A DNA stretch of 64,000 bases from Rothia halotolerans. Its GTDB lineage: Bacteria; Actinomycetota; Actinomycetes; Actinomycetales; Micrococcaceae. Under the pieces are notes generated by a model. The model worked only from the letters and a program-made list of their open reading frames with translations. It was not told the DNA's origin and made no database searches. Below are positions 40,807 to 49,600 of this stretch, piece after piece. A program made the position numbers and the translations under genes. The DNA is taken from assembly GCF_004136635.1 (NCBI RefSeq), contig NZ_NOIU01000004.1:186001-250000 (forward strand), written 5' to 3'. Numbering within the stretch: position 1 is the stretch's first letter; each line of letters opens with the position of its first letter.

Positions 40807-42096
40807 TCAGCGCCCGAGCCTCCACGCGGCCTCCAGGATCGTCCAGGCCTGGACCTGGGAGGACAGCTCCACGCCGGCGCCGGCCCCGAGCGCCTCGGAG
40901 CTGTGCCGGGCGGCGTCGGGGGAGAAGACGGCGACGGCGCTGCCCCGGATCTCCGCGACGTCCACGCCGGGCTCGTTGAGGGGCAGGTCCGGGTCGTACT
41001 CCCGGCGGCCGCTCCAGAGCATCTCGGCGGTGGCCAGCACGAGCTCGCGCGCCGTTCTGCGCGTCGCCTCGGAGAGGCGCCCGTCCAGGGCCGCGGCGGC
41101 GAGGTAACGGGCCAGGATCCCGGCGAAGAGGCCGGCGTCGCCGCCGCCCCGGGTGTCGAGGATCCGCACCGTGGTGCCCTCCACCTCGACGTCGACCGTC
41201 AGCGTCCGCGCGGCCGCCTCCACGATCTGCTCCGCGTGCCGCAGGTCGCCCTCGGGGTGCTCCAGGTGCGCGGCGAGCACGGTGCCCTGGTTGTAGGAGT
41301 GCACGCTGCGGTTGACCTCCGGGACCAGCTCCCCGTTCCGGGCCGGCGTCAGCCGGATCCCGTCCAGGTACCCCCGCTCGGGATCGAAGAGGCTCTCGCG
41401 CAGCCAGCTCATCAGGGCCGCGGCCTCCTCGTGCCGGCCGGCGCGGATGAGGGCGACGGCGATCGGCGCGGTGGAGGGCGTGTTCTTGTAGTCCTCCGCG
41501 GTGTTCCAGAACGCGCCCCCGCCGAGCTCCGGCGTGACGGCGCGGGCCAGCCGCGGGTACAGGACCCGGCCGACCTCCTGGGCCGGCCCGGAGCCCCGCC
41601 CGGAGACCCGGCGGGAGAGGGCGTTGAGCCGCTGGGCCGCGAGCGTCAGCCAGGCCATGTCGTCGTAGTAGGAGTTGGCGTAGGTGCCGAGGTTGTGCCA
41701 GCGGATGCCGCGCAGCAGGCGCGTGCCGTTGTCCAGCCAGCGCTCGGCGTCGGAGGTCCGTCCCAGGGCGAGGTCCCGCTCCCCGGCGTCGACCATGGCG
41801 TCCAGCAGCTGCGCCTGCCACCAGTAGTTCCAGCGGGTCAGGCGCGAGCCGAGGCTGCCGCGGGGCGGCACGCTCGCCCGGGCCACGAGGGTGCCCGGGA
41901 CGCCCAGGAGGCGGTGCACGAAGAGCTTGCTGACCGAGTAGGCGGCCAGCTCCGCGCGCTCCGGGCGACCGGGCTGCGAGGCGCGGTCGCGGCGTCCGGC
42001 CCGGGTGGCGGGCGCTCCGGTCCCGGCGGGGCCGGGGCTCCGATCCTCCGTCCCGGTCTCGTGCCCAGGGGCATGGGGGGTGGGATCCGGGGTCAT
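40807..42096 (-). CDS. Glycoside hydrolase family 76 (alpha-1,6-mannanase-like) protein
   Basis: A 429-residue (alpha/alpha)6-barrel protein. The GH76 catalytic Asp-Asp pair is visible in SYYDDMAWLTLA, with WNYWWQAQLLDAM and AFWNTAEDYKNTPSTAPIA as further family blocks and SVHSYNQGT near the active site. GH76 enzymes cut alpha-1,6-mannan. This one starts with about 50 disordered residues and no signal peptide, so it may be cytoplasmic and act on imported oligosaccharides or on lipomannan precursors. It begins 10 bp after the rluA-type gene on the same strand, with GAGGGAGG as ribosome site. Confidence 0.83.
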   Translation of the reverse strand: MTPDPTPHAPGHETGTEDRSPGPAGTGAPATRAGRRDRASQPGRPERAELAAYSVSKLFVHRLLGVPGTLVARASVPPRGSLGSRLTRWNYWWQAQLLDAMVDAGERDLALGRTSDAERWLDNGTRLLRGIRWHNLGTYANSYYDDMAWLTLAAQRLNALSRRVSGRGSGPAQEVGRVLYPRLARAVTPELGGGAFWNTAEDYKNTPSTAPIAVALIRAGRHEEAAALMSWLRESLFDPERGYLDGIRLTPARNGELVPEVNRSVHSYNQGTVLAAHLEHPEGDLRHAEQIVEAAARTLTVDVEVEGTTVRILDTRGGGDAGLFAGILARYLAAAALDGRLSEATRRTARELVLATAEMLWSGRREYDPDLPLNEPGVDVAEIRGSAVAVFSPDAARHSSEALGAGAGVELSSQVQAWTILEAAWRLGR

Positions 42097-42106
42097 GCTG
42101 CCTCCC

Positions 42107-43087
42107 TCACTGCTCGGTTGCGGTCCTCTCCAGGGTACGCGCCGAGCGCAGGAGCATCCGCTCGCCCGTGAAGGGGTGGACGAGCAGCAGCTCCCGGGCG
42201 AGGAGCTGCAGGTCGGGGAGGGCGGCGGCCTCCCCGGGCGGGAGGATCCGCGGGTAGAGCGGGTCGCCGAGGATCGGGCGGCCGATCGAGTTCAGGTGCA
42301 CGCGGATCTGGTGGGTCTTGCCGGTCCGGGGCATCGCCCGGTACAGCCCGAGGCCGCCCGCGGCGTCGTCCCCGGGGCACGACGCCGCGAGCTCCTCCAG
42401 CAGCGTCAGCGCGGTGAAGGCGTTGGGCGATCCCTCCACCTCGCGGGCCTGCAGGACGCCGGGCCGCTTCTCGATGCGGGAGCGCAGCTCCAGCGGGGCG
42501 TCCGGGTGGCGGGGCACCTCGGGAGCGCCGGCCGGGCCCAGGGGCGCGACGGCCTCGTAGGCCTTGCGGACCCGCTGCGTCTCGAACAGCGCCTGGAGCG
42601 GGCCCCGGGCCTGCCGGGTCTTGGCCAGCAGCAGGACGCCGGCGGTCAGGCGGTCCAGCCGGTGCGCCGGGGAGATCAGGTCGTTGCCGGTGGAGGCGCG
42701 CAGGGCCGTGACCACGGTGCGCCGGACGTGCCCGCCGCGCGGGGTCACCGGCAGGCCGTGGGGCTTGTCCACCACCAGCAGGTGCTCGTCCTCGTGGAGC
42801 ACGGGCAGGCTGATCGGGGCGTCGGGCTCCTCGGGGAGGGGCCGGAAGACCCAGACGCGCCCGCCGGGTACGAAGGGCGCCGAGGCCTCGAGCCGCTCCC
42901 CGTCCGGGCCGAAGACGTCGCCGCGCTCGAACAGCGCCGCGACGGCGCCGGCGTCGTGGGGAGGGAAGCGCTCGGCCAGGAACGCCGCGACCGTCTCCCA
43001 GCCTCCCTCGCGCGGCAGGCGAACCCCGGTGGGGGAGACGCCGTCGCGGGAGGGCACCGGGGACTGCGGGCGCGGGCGTCGGGCCAT
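42107..43087 (-). CDS. RluA-family pseudouridine synthase
   Basis: A 326-residue RNA pseudouridine synthase. The catalytic motif HRLDRLTAGVLL contains the nucleophilic Asp, and DEHLLVVDKPHGLPV and GKTHQIRVHLNSIGRPILGD (in parts: TGKTHQIRVHLNSIG, PILGDPLYP) are the RluA blocks. An S4-like N-terminal region precedes it. It isomerises uridines in rRNA or tRNA; the exact site is unknown. ATG 43087 is used. The long upstream extension has no family similarity. It is upstream of the GH76 gene. Confidence 0.88.
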   Translation of the reverse strand: MARRPRPQSPVPSRDGVSPTGVRLPREGGWETVAAFLAERFPPHDAGAVAALFERGDVFGPDGERLEASAPFVPGGRVWVFRPLPEEPDAPISLPVLHEDEHLLVVDKPHGLPVTPRGGHVRRTVVTALRASTGNDLISPAHRLDRLTAGVLLLAKTRQARGPLQALFETQRVRKAYEAVAPLGPAGAPEVPRHPDAPLELRSRIEKRPGVLQAREVEGSPNAFTALTLLEELAASCPGDDAAGGLGLYRAMPRTGKTHQIRVHLNSIGRPILGDPLYPRILPPGEAAALPDLQLLARELLLVHPFTGERMLLRSARTLERTATEQ

Positions 43088-43136
43088 GGGGAGGCTCCCT
43101 CGGTCGGGGTCGGGGTCGGGCAGGCGCGGACCGGGG

Positions 43137-43176
43137 CTCGCTTCCGAGGGAGGCGGCGCCTTCGCCCGGAAGCGAG
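43137..43176. repeat. Inverted repeat between rluA-type gene and idi
   Basis: CTCGCTTCC (43137-43145) pairs with GGAAGCGAG (43168-43176) 50 bp upstream of the pseudouridine synthase start. It may form a hairpin in the 5' leader on the minus strand, or be a regulator site in the divergent promoter region. Confidence 0.4.
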
Positions 43177-43330
43177 CGCCGCGGTACGGGCCACCAGGAT
43201 GGAACGGGCGGCAGCCCTGCGTCAAGACGTTCCCTGCCGTCACGGGCTTCGGTAGTGTTCTCAGTACCCGCCGGGGCCGGAAGCGGGCCGGCGGAAGCGG
43301 AGGACCGACCAACCGACCAAGGGGGATCCA

Positions 43331-43915
43331 GTGCGCGCAGAGTCCCGCGGCGACCGGCCGCATCCTGAAGGCGGACGGGAGGCGGGGGAGGAGCTGGTGG
43401 TCCTCCTCGACGCCGCGAACCGGCCCGCCGGGACGTTCCCCAAGGCGAGGGTCCACACGGGGGACACGCCGCGGCACCTGGCCTTCTCCTGCTACGTCCT
43501 CGACGCCGAGGGCCGGCTCCTGCTCACTCGCCGGGCCCTGGGGAAGAGGACGTGGCCCGGCACCTGGAGCAACAGCCTCTGCGGGCATCCCGGGCCCGAG
43601 GAGCCGATGCCCGAGGCCATCCTCCGCAGGGCCCGGCAGGAGCTCGGCATGGAGCTGACCGGCCTGCGGGAGGTCCTGCCCGAGTTCGCCTACCGGGCGG
43701 TGGACGCCAGCGGGATCGTGGAGAACGAGTTCTGCCCGGTCTACGTGGCGCGTGCGGCGTCGGACCCCGATCCCCGCCCCACCGAGGTCTGCGAGATCAG
43801 CTGGGTCCCGGCGCGCGACGCGGTGGCGGCGGTCCGCGCGGTGCCGGCGGCGTTCAGCCCGTGGATGGGCTGGCAGCTGGAGCAGCCGGACCTGCGGAGG
43901 GCGCTCGCGGGCTGA
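43331..43915 (+). CDS. idi: Isopentenyl-diphosphate delta-isomerase, type I
   Basis: A 194-residue NUDIX-fold isomerase that interconverts isopentenyl and dimethylallyl diphosphates. The catalytic cysteine is in TWSNSLCGHPGP and the catalytic glutamate in IVENEFCPVYVA; RRARQELGM is the NUDIX-like helix. The start is a GTG after GGGGGAT. It is alone, divergent from the rluA-type gene. It supports carotenoid, menaquinone and undecaprenyl synthesis. Confidence 0.94.
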   Translation: MRAESRGDRPHPEGGREAGEELVVLLDAANRPAGTFPKARVHTGDTPRHLAFSCYVLDAEGRLLLTRRALGKRTWPGTWSNSLCGHPGPEEPMPEAILRRARQELGMELTGLREVLPEFAYRAVDASGIVENEFCPVYVARAASDPDPRPTEVCEISWVPARDAVAAVRAVPAAFSPWMGWQLEQPDLRRALAG

Positions 43916-44061
43916 GGCCGCGGCATGTGTACGGCGGGCCCCTCCTGGGCCGCCCCGGACCGCGCGAGACCGCCTGCCGTGACCTCGGGGATCCGGCCAG
44001 CTGAGGATCCGTCGGGCCGCGGCCCTTGACCGTTCCCCTGCCGCCGCCCGACGATGGGGTG

Positions 44062-45138
44062 ATGGACTACACACGACTGGGAAGCTCAGGCCTCTACGTC
44101 TCGCGGCTGGCCCTGGGGACCATCCCCTTCGGCTCGGGCGGCGGCTTCGAGAAGATCGCGGGCCTGGGGGTCGAGGAGGCCTCGCGGGCGATCCGGGAGA
44201 GCCTCGAGCGCGGCATCAACTTCATCGACACCGCCAACCTGTACTCGGCGGGCGACTCCGAGCGGGTGGTCGGCGAGGCCCTCGGCGCGGACCGCGACCA
44301 GGTGGTCCTGACCTCCAAGGCGCGCATGCCCACCGGCGATGGGCCCAACGACGGCGGCTCCAGCCGGATCCACCTGACCCGCGCCGTCGAGGACAGCCTG
44401 GACAGGCTGGGCACCGACCGCCTCGACCTGCTCTACCTCCACGCCTGGGACGGCCAGACCCCCATCCGGGAGACGATCGAGACCGCCAACGAGCTCATCC
44501 GGGCCGGGAAGATCCGCTACTGGGGAGTGTCCAACTACAACGGCTGGCAGCTGGCCAAGACCGTGTACGAGGCCAAGCTCGCGGGGCTGGAGGGCCCGGT
44601 CGCGCAGCAGGTGTACTACACGCCCGAGGCGCGGGAGATCGAGTACGAGATCATCCCCGCGGCCCGCGACCTCGGCGTCGCGACCTTCGGCTGGAGCCCC
44701 CTCGGGGAGGGCCTGCTCAACGGGAAGGTGCGCCGCGGGCGCGAGACGCCGGCGGACACCCGCCAGGGCGCCGGCTGGCCCGAGCCGCACGTCACCGACT
44801 GGGATCGCGCCTACGACCTGATCGAGCTCCTCGACGAGATCGCCCGGGACCTCGGCTGGACCATCCCGCAGGTCGTCATCTCCTGGCTGATGGACCGGCC
44901 GGGGGTCAACGGCATCGTCATCGCGGCACGCCGCTTCGAGCACCTGCAGGAGGACCTCGATGCCGGCGAGCTCGCCCTCCCGCGGGAGGCCCGGGATCGG
45001 ATCACGGCCGCCTCCCAGCTGCCGGCCTACTATCCGATCTGGCACCGCCTGCTCAACGGCAAGGACCGGCCGGAGCCGGCGGAGGCGGAGTTCTACGCGG
45101 AGTTCGAGGCGCACAGCATCGGCGAGGAGCAGGGCTGA
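44062..45138 (+). CDS. Aldo/keto reductase (YajO/AKR voltage-channel-beta type)
   Basis: A 358-residue NADPH-dependent aldo/keto reductase. The N-terminal part has MDYTRLGSSGLYVSRLALGT and the catalytic tetrad region INFIDTANLYSAGDSE (Asp, Tyr), TSKAR (Lys) and LDLLYLHAWDG (His). Then GVSNYNGWQL and WSPLGEGLLNGK follow, as in AKR family 11-15 proteins. The ATG at 44062 begins the conserved N-terminus; the upstream frame has no similarity. The physiological substrate is unknown. Confidence 0.88.
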   Translation: MDYTRLGSSGLYVSRLALGTIPFGSGGGFEKIAGLGVEEASRAIRESLERGINFIDTANLYSAGDSERVVGEALGADRDQVVLTSKARMPTGDGPNDGGSSRIHLTRAVEDSLDRLGTDRLDLLYLHAWDGQTPIRETIETANELIRAGKIRYWGVSNYNGWQLAKTVYEAKLAGLEGPVAQQVYYTPEAREIEYEIIPAARDLGVATFGWSPLGEGLLNGKVRRGRETPADTRQGAGWPEPHVTDWDRAYDLIELLDEIARDLGWTIPQVVISWLMDRPGVNGIVIAARRFEHLQEDLDAGELALPREARDRITAASQLPAYYPIWHRLLNGKDRPEPAEAEFYAEFEAHSIGEEQG

Positions 45139-45255
45139 TCCGGGTCCGGGCCGCCGGCCTGCGGAGGGGTCGAGGGCGCGAAGGCTGAGGCCCTCCTCCT
45201 CGGGGCCTCGCCGCTCACGGCTCACGAGCCTGGCCGGCTCATGGCTCCCCTGGTC

Positions 45256-45477
45256 TCAGCGCTGCCGCGGGTGGTCTCCGCGCTGCTTGCGGGGCCCCGT
45301 CACGAAGAGCATGAGCCCGCCGAGCAGGAGGGCGACGACGATCACCACGGGGATGATCCAGACGTAGGAGGCGCTGGTCATCGTGGCGACCAGGATCACC
45401 GCCACCGCGCCGACCAGCAGCGTCGCCAGGAAGATGACCAGGGCCTGCTTCCGAGAGCGTTGCGGGCGAGTGTTCAT
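45256..45477 (-). CDS. Small two-helix membrane protein
   Basis: A 73-residue protein with a basic N-terminus (NTRPQRSRKQ), two hydrophobic helices (VIFLATLLVGAVAVILVATM and YVWIIPVVIVVALLLGGLML) and a basic tail. AAAGGACG precedes the ATG. No family is recognised; proteins of this shape are common in actinobacteria as small envelope proteins. Confidence 0.65.
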   Translation of the reverse strand: MNTRPQRSRKQALVIFLATLLVGAVAVILVATMTSASYVWIIPVVIVVALLLGGLMLFVTGPRKQRGDHPRQR

Positions 45478-45654
45478 GGCCTGCGTCCTTTCCGACGGGT
45501 CGTTCCTGATGGCAGCGGGCGGAGGGGGGAATCCCTCCGGAGGGCCCGTGAGGGGCCTCACGTCCAGCGTACTCACATCCGGAAGGGGGCGCAGGGGCTA
45601 CGCCCACGGCGATAGGAGGTGCGGTCCCGCGGGGGAGGCGGGACCGCCGTGCCC

Positions 45655-46656
45655 TCAGCCGCGGCCGCCACGGGCGAGCGACGCCCGCAGGACGGCCGGG
45701 AGGTCGTAGGAGCGGTGTCCCGTCCCGGGGACGACGCGCAGGCTTGCCCCGGTCCACCCCGCCGCGCGGTAGGCCGTCGCCCCGCGCTGGGCGGCCCGCG
45801 CGGCGGACCAGAGCGGACGCGGCGGATCCGGCGAGCCGTCCCGGTCCCCGATCCACCAGAGGAGGGGCAGCCCGGCGTGCTCACCGGGCGGCGGGACCGG
45901 AGCATTCCCGGGATCGCCTCCTCCCACCATGACGGCGCCCGCGAGCGGGACGGCCGGCCCCTCCGCCGGCTCCGCCTCACCCGGATCCGCACCGGCGGAG
46001 ACCGTCTCCCAAGCGCCCGCATCGGCGGGATCCGTCTCCCCGGGGCCCGCGCCGGAGGGGAGCAGCCGGCGCAGCTCCGCGGCGAGGAGCTCCGCGCCGC
46101 CGGAGTATCCCATGACCCATATATGCCGCGGCCGGAAAGGGAGCAGGGTGGGGAGGACGTCCAGGAACCCGCGGAGCCACCGGGCGTTCTCGCGGTGCCG
46201 CACCCACCAGGTGAGGCCCCCGACGCCGACGGCGCGATCGGGCGTGTCCACCGCGACGAGCGCTGCGCCGTGCTCGGCGGCCGTCGCGGCCAGTCCCCGC
46301 ATCGTCCGTCCCCGTGGGCGGTGGAAGCGGGAGAGGGCCGGCAGCCAGTAGTCGCCGTCGAGGTAGACGACGACGCCGCCCGGCCCGCCCCGCCGCAGCC
46401 CTCCGGCGTACACGTGGTACCTGACCCCGCGCCCGTCGGGATGGAGGCGGTACAGCGAGCGGCCGGCGTCGCCCGCCGACCTGCTCTCCTCGCGGCGGGC
46501 CCTCCGCTCGGCCAGGCGGGTCAGAGCGCCACCGAGGAGGCGGGTCAGAGCGCCGCCGAGCAGGCGGGACAGGGGCAGAGGCGCGGGCCGCGGCCGCCGG
46601 GCGCTGCGTGCTCGCCGCCGCCCCCGGCTCCTGCCCGCCCGGCCCAGCCCCCGCAT
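45655..46656 (-). CDS. Alpha/beta-hydrolase fold protein
   Basis: A 333-residue protein. An Arg-rich N-terminus is followed by VVVYLDGDYW, HIWVMGYSGGAELLA (nucleophile elbow GYSGG), GAVMVGGGDP, LPLLWWIGDRDG (acid) and VVPGTGHRSYDLP (histidine). This matches a dienelactone-hydrolase-like esterase. The middle holds an acidic, Pro/Gly-rich insertion. A 24-bp direct repeat at about 46510-46560 duplicates LLGGALTR. ATG 46656 is 8 bp after the Lhr stop, so it is co-transcribed with lhr. Confidence 0.72.
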   Translation of the reverse strand: MRGLGRAGRSRGRRRARSARRPRPAPLPLSRLLGGALTRLLGGALTRLAERRARREESRSAGDAGRSLYRLHPDGRGVRYHVYAGGLRRGGPGGVVVYLDGDYWLPALSRFHRPRGRTMRGLAATAAEHGAALVAVDTPDRAVGVGGLTWWVRHRENARWLRGFLDVLPTLLPFRPRHIWVMGYSGGAELLAAELRRLLPSGAGPGETDPADAGAWETVSAGADPGEAEPAEGPAVPLAGAVMVGGGDPGNAPVPPPGEHAGLPLLWWIGDRDGSPDPPRPLWSAARAAQRGATAYRAAGWTGASLRVVPGTGHRSYDLPAVLRASLARGGRG

Positions 46657-46664
46657 GCCCCCGC

Positions 46665-49600
46665 TCACCGGCTCCCGGGCTCCCGGCGCATCCGGATGCC
46701 GCGCGGCGTCGTGTAGAAGCCCGCCCTCACCAGGGCATCCCGCAGCGCGCCGAGAGCGTCCGGCCCCTCGGCGCCGTGCCCGCGCTCGAGGATCCCCAGC
46801 CCGTTGACCTTCTCCACCACGAGCTTGTCCACCGCCCCCAGTCGCACCGCCCGGGCCACGGCCGGGGCCGCGAGCTCCAGATCGGAGGGATCGGAGCTGA
46901 AGGCGAGCATGGTCTTGCCGCCGCGCTCGATGTACAGCACGGGCCGCCCGTCCACCAGGACCACCAGGGCGCCGGCCTTCCGGCCCGGGCGGGCGAGCCG
47001 GGCGTCGTCGTCGGCCCCCGTCAGCAGCTGCGCGGCGGGGACCGGGTCGGGCCAGGCCAGCGTGGCGCCGTAGGCGTTGGCGGGATCGGTGGCGGCCAGG
47101 ACGAGGACCTGCGGGGCGCGGGGTGCGGAGGCCGCGTCCTCGAGCTGCTCGTCGAGCATCGAGGAGCGCAGCAGGTCTACGGTGGCCGGCGCCGCGAACT
47201 GCGCCCCGCCCAGGCCCTCCACGAAGTACCCGCGCCGGGCGTCGCCCTGGTCCTCCTGGGCCGCCAGGATCTGGTAGACGGCCGCGAACCCGCCCGGCGA
47301 CTCCTCCTGGGCCACGGCGCCCCGGGTGAGCACGCCGTAGCGGTCCAGCATGAGCTGGGCGAGGGCGACGGCGCGCACCGTCTCCTCCAGCGGCTCCTCG
47401 TCCAGGAACGCGCTCACCCGGGACCACCTGCCGGACAGCTCCCGCTCGCGTTGCGGGGTCAGCCCGCTCATCCCGGCCTCCAGGGCGCCGAGGGAGCCGC
47501 TCGCGCCCAGGCCGGAGGCGCCGCCGAGAGCCGGGGCCCTGCCGCGCCGCGCCGTCGCGATCCTCCCCGCCCCGCGCCTGCCGGCCGTGCGGGCGCGCGC
47601 CGGCGCCTTCGGGCGGGCGTGGGCGCCGCGGCCGCCGTCGAGGAAGGCACGCAGCGGGGCGGCCGTGTCGTTGGTGGCCAGGCCCGCCCAGACCAGCTCC
47701 CAGAGGGCGTCGCCGGTCCGGGAGAGCGAGAACCCGGCGCGGGCGGCGATGCGGGGGACGAAGTCGGCGCCGTCGCCGATCGCCGCGTAGACCGCGCGGG
47801 CCTCGGCGCTCAGGTCGTCCAGCGGGATGGCCGGCTCGGGGCGGACGGTGAGGTCGGCGGACTCGGTCAGGTGCAGCGCGACCCAGCCGTCCTGCCCCGG
47901 CACGGTACCGGCCCCGGTCCACAGCACCTCGCCGCCGGACATCGCCTCGTCCAGCATCGCCGGGGCGTAGCCCCTGATCCGGGAGGGGAGGACGAGGGTC
48001 TCCAGGGCCGAGGCGGGCACGGGGACGCCGGCCAGCTGGTCGATCACCGTCAGCAGGCCGTCGGCGTCGGAGACCCGCGGGTCCTCCGCCGCGCCCTCGG
48101 CCCGCACGTGCTGCCAGGCGGGCAGGAAGCGGGCGTAGGTCGCGGCGTCGACGGGCTCGATCTGGGAGCGCAGCTTCGCCAGGGAGCGACGCCGGATGGT
48201 CCGCAGGACGCCGGCCTCGCACCACTCCTCGGCCTCCTCGGGCGCGCCCTCCCCGCGCCGCCGGGCCAGCAGCTCGGCGGGCAGGAACCGGCCGGCGACC
48301 ACGCGGCGGTCGGCCGCGAGGCGCTCCAGCACCGTGTCTACCACCGCGGTGCCGAGGCCCAGCGCGGCGGCGGCCTCCGCCGTCGTGAAGGGGCCGTGGG
48401 TGCGGGCGTAGCGGGAGACGAGGTCGCCGAGCGGGTCCGGCACCGGCTCGATGAAGGCGGCCGGGACGCCCATCGGCAGGGGGAGGCCGAGCCCGTCCCG
48501 CAGCCGGGCGGCGTCCTCGACCGCGGCGATCCGCTCCTGGCCGGCGATGCGCACGGAGATGGCGCGGTGCGCGGCGAGGAGCTCGTCGGCGGACCGGCGG
48601 GCCTCGTCCGGCTCGGTGAGCCGCCGGGCCGCCTCCTCGAGGCTCAAGGGGCCGAGCAGCCGCAGCAGGTCGGCGAGGCCCTCGACGCCGCGCATCCGCC
48701 GGTCCTCGGCCAGGCGCTGCAGCTGGTGCTCCGTGTCCTCCACGACGTCGGCGTCCAGCAGCTCACGCAGCTCGTCCCGGCCGAGCAGCTCGGCCAGCAG
48801 CGAGGGGTCCAGGGAGAGCGCCGCCGCCTTGCGCTCGGCCAGGGGCGCGTCCGTGTTGTACAGGAACTGGCCGACGTACCCGAACAGCAGCGTCTTGGCG
48901 AAGGGCGAGGGCTCGGAGGTCTCCACCTCCCGGACCGCGATCTGCCGGGAGGCAACCTGCTCGTGGATGCGCCGCAGGGCGGGGAGGTCGTAGACGTCCT
49001 GCAGGCACTCCCGGACGGTCTCCAGGATGATGGGGAAGCTCGGGTACCTGCGGGCGACGTCGAGCAGCTGCGCGGAGCGCTGCCGCTGCTGCCACAGCGG
49101 GGTCCGCCGTCCCGGGTCGCGCCGGGGGAGCAGCAGCGCCCGGGCGGAGCACTCGCGGAAGCGGGAGGCGAACAGGGCGGAGGAGCCGACCTGCTCGGTG
49201 ACGATCGCCTCCAGGTCCTCGGGGTCGAAGAGGAAGAGGTCGGCGCCCGGCGGGTTCTCCTCCATGGCGGGGATGCGCAGCACGATGCCGTCGTCGGCGG
49301 CCATCGCCGAGCCGTCGAGCCCGTACCTCTCGTCGATGCGCGCGCCCACCGCCAGCGCCCAGGGGGCGTGGACCGGCATGCCGTAGGGGGAGTGCAGGAC
49401 CACGCGCCAGTCGCCCAGCTCGTCCCGGAACCGCTCGACGATCATGGTCCTCTCGCTGGGCACCTGGGAGGTGGCGGCCGACTGGTCGGTCACGTAGGTG
49501 CGCAGGTTGTCCACCGCCCACTGGTCCAGGCCGGAGGCGGCGAGCCGCCGCTCCGCCGCGTCCGCCTCCTCCTCGCCGGCCTCGAAGGCGCTCGCGAGCT

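Noticed and set aside
42107-44074. A 655-codon version of the pseudouridine synthase gene
   Set aside because: Family similarity begins only at ATG 43087, and the upstream part is antisense to idi.
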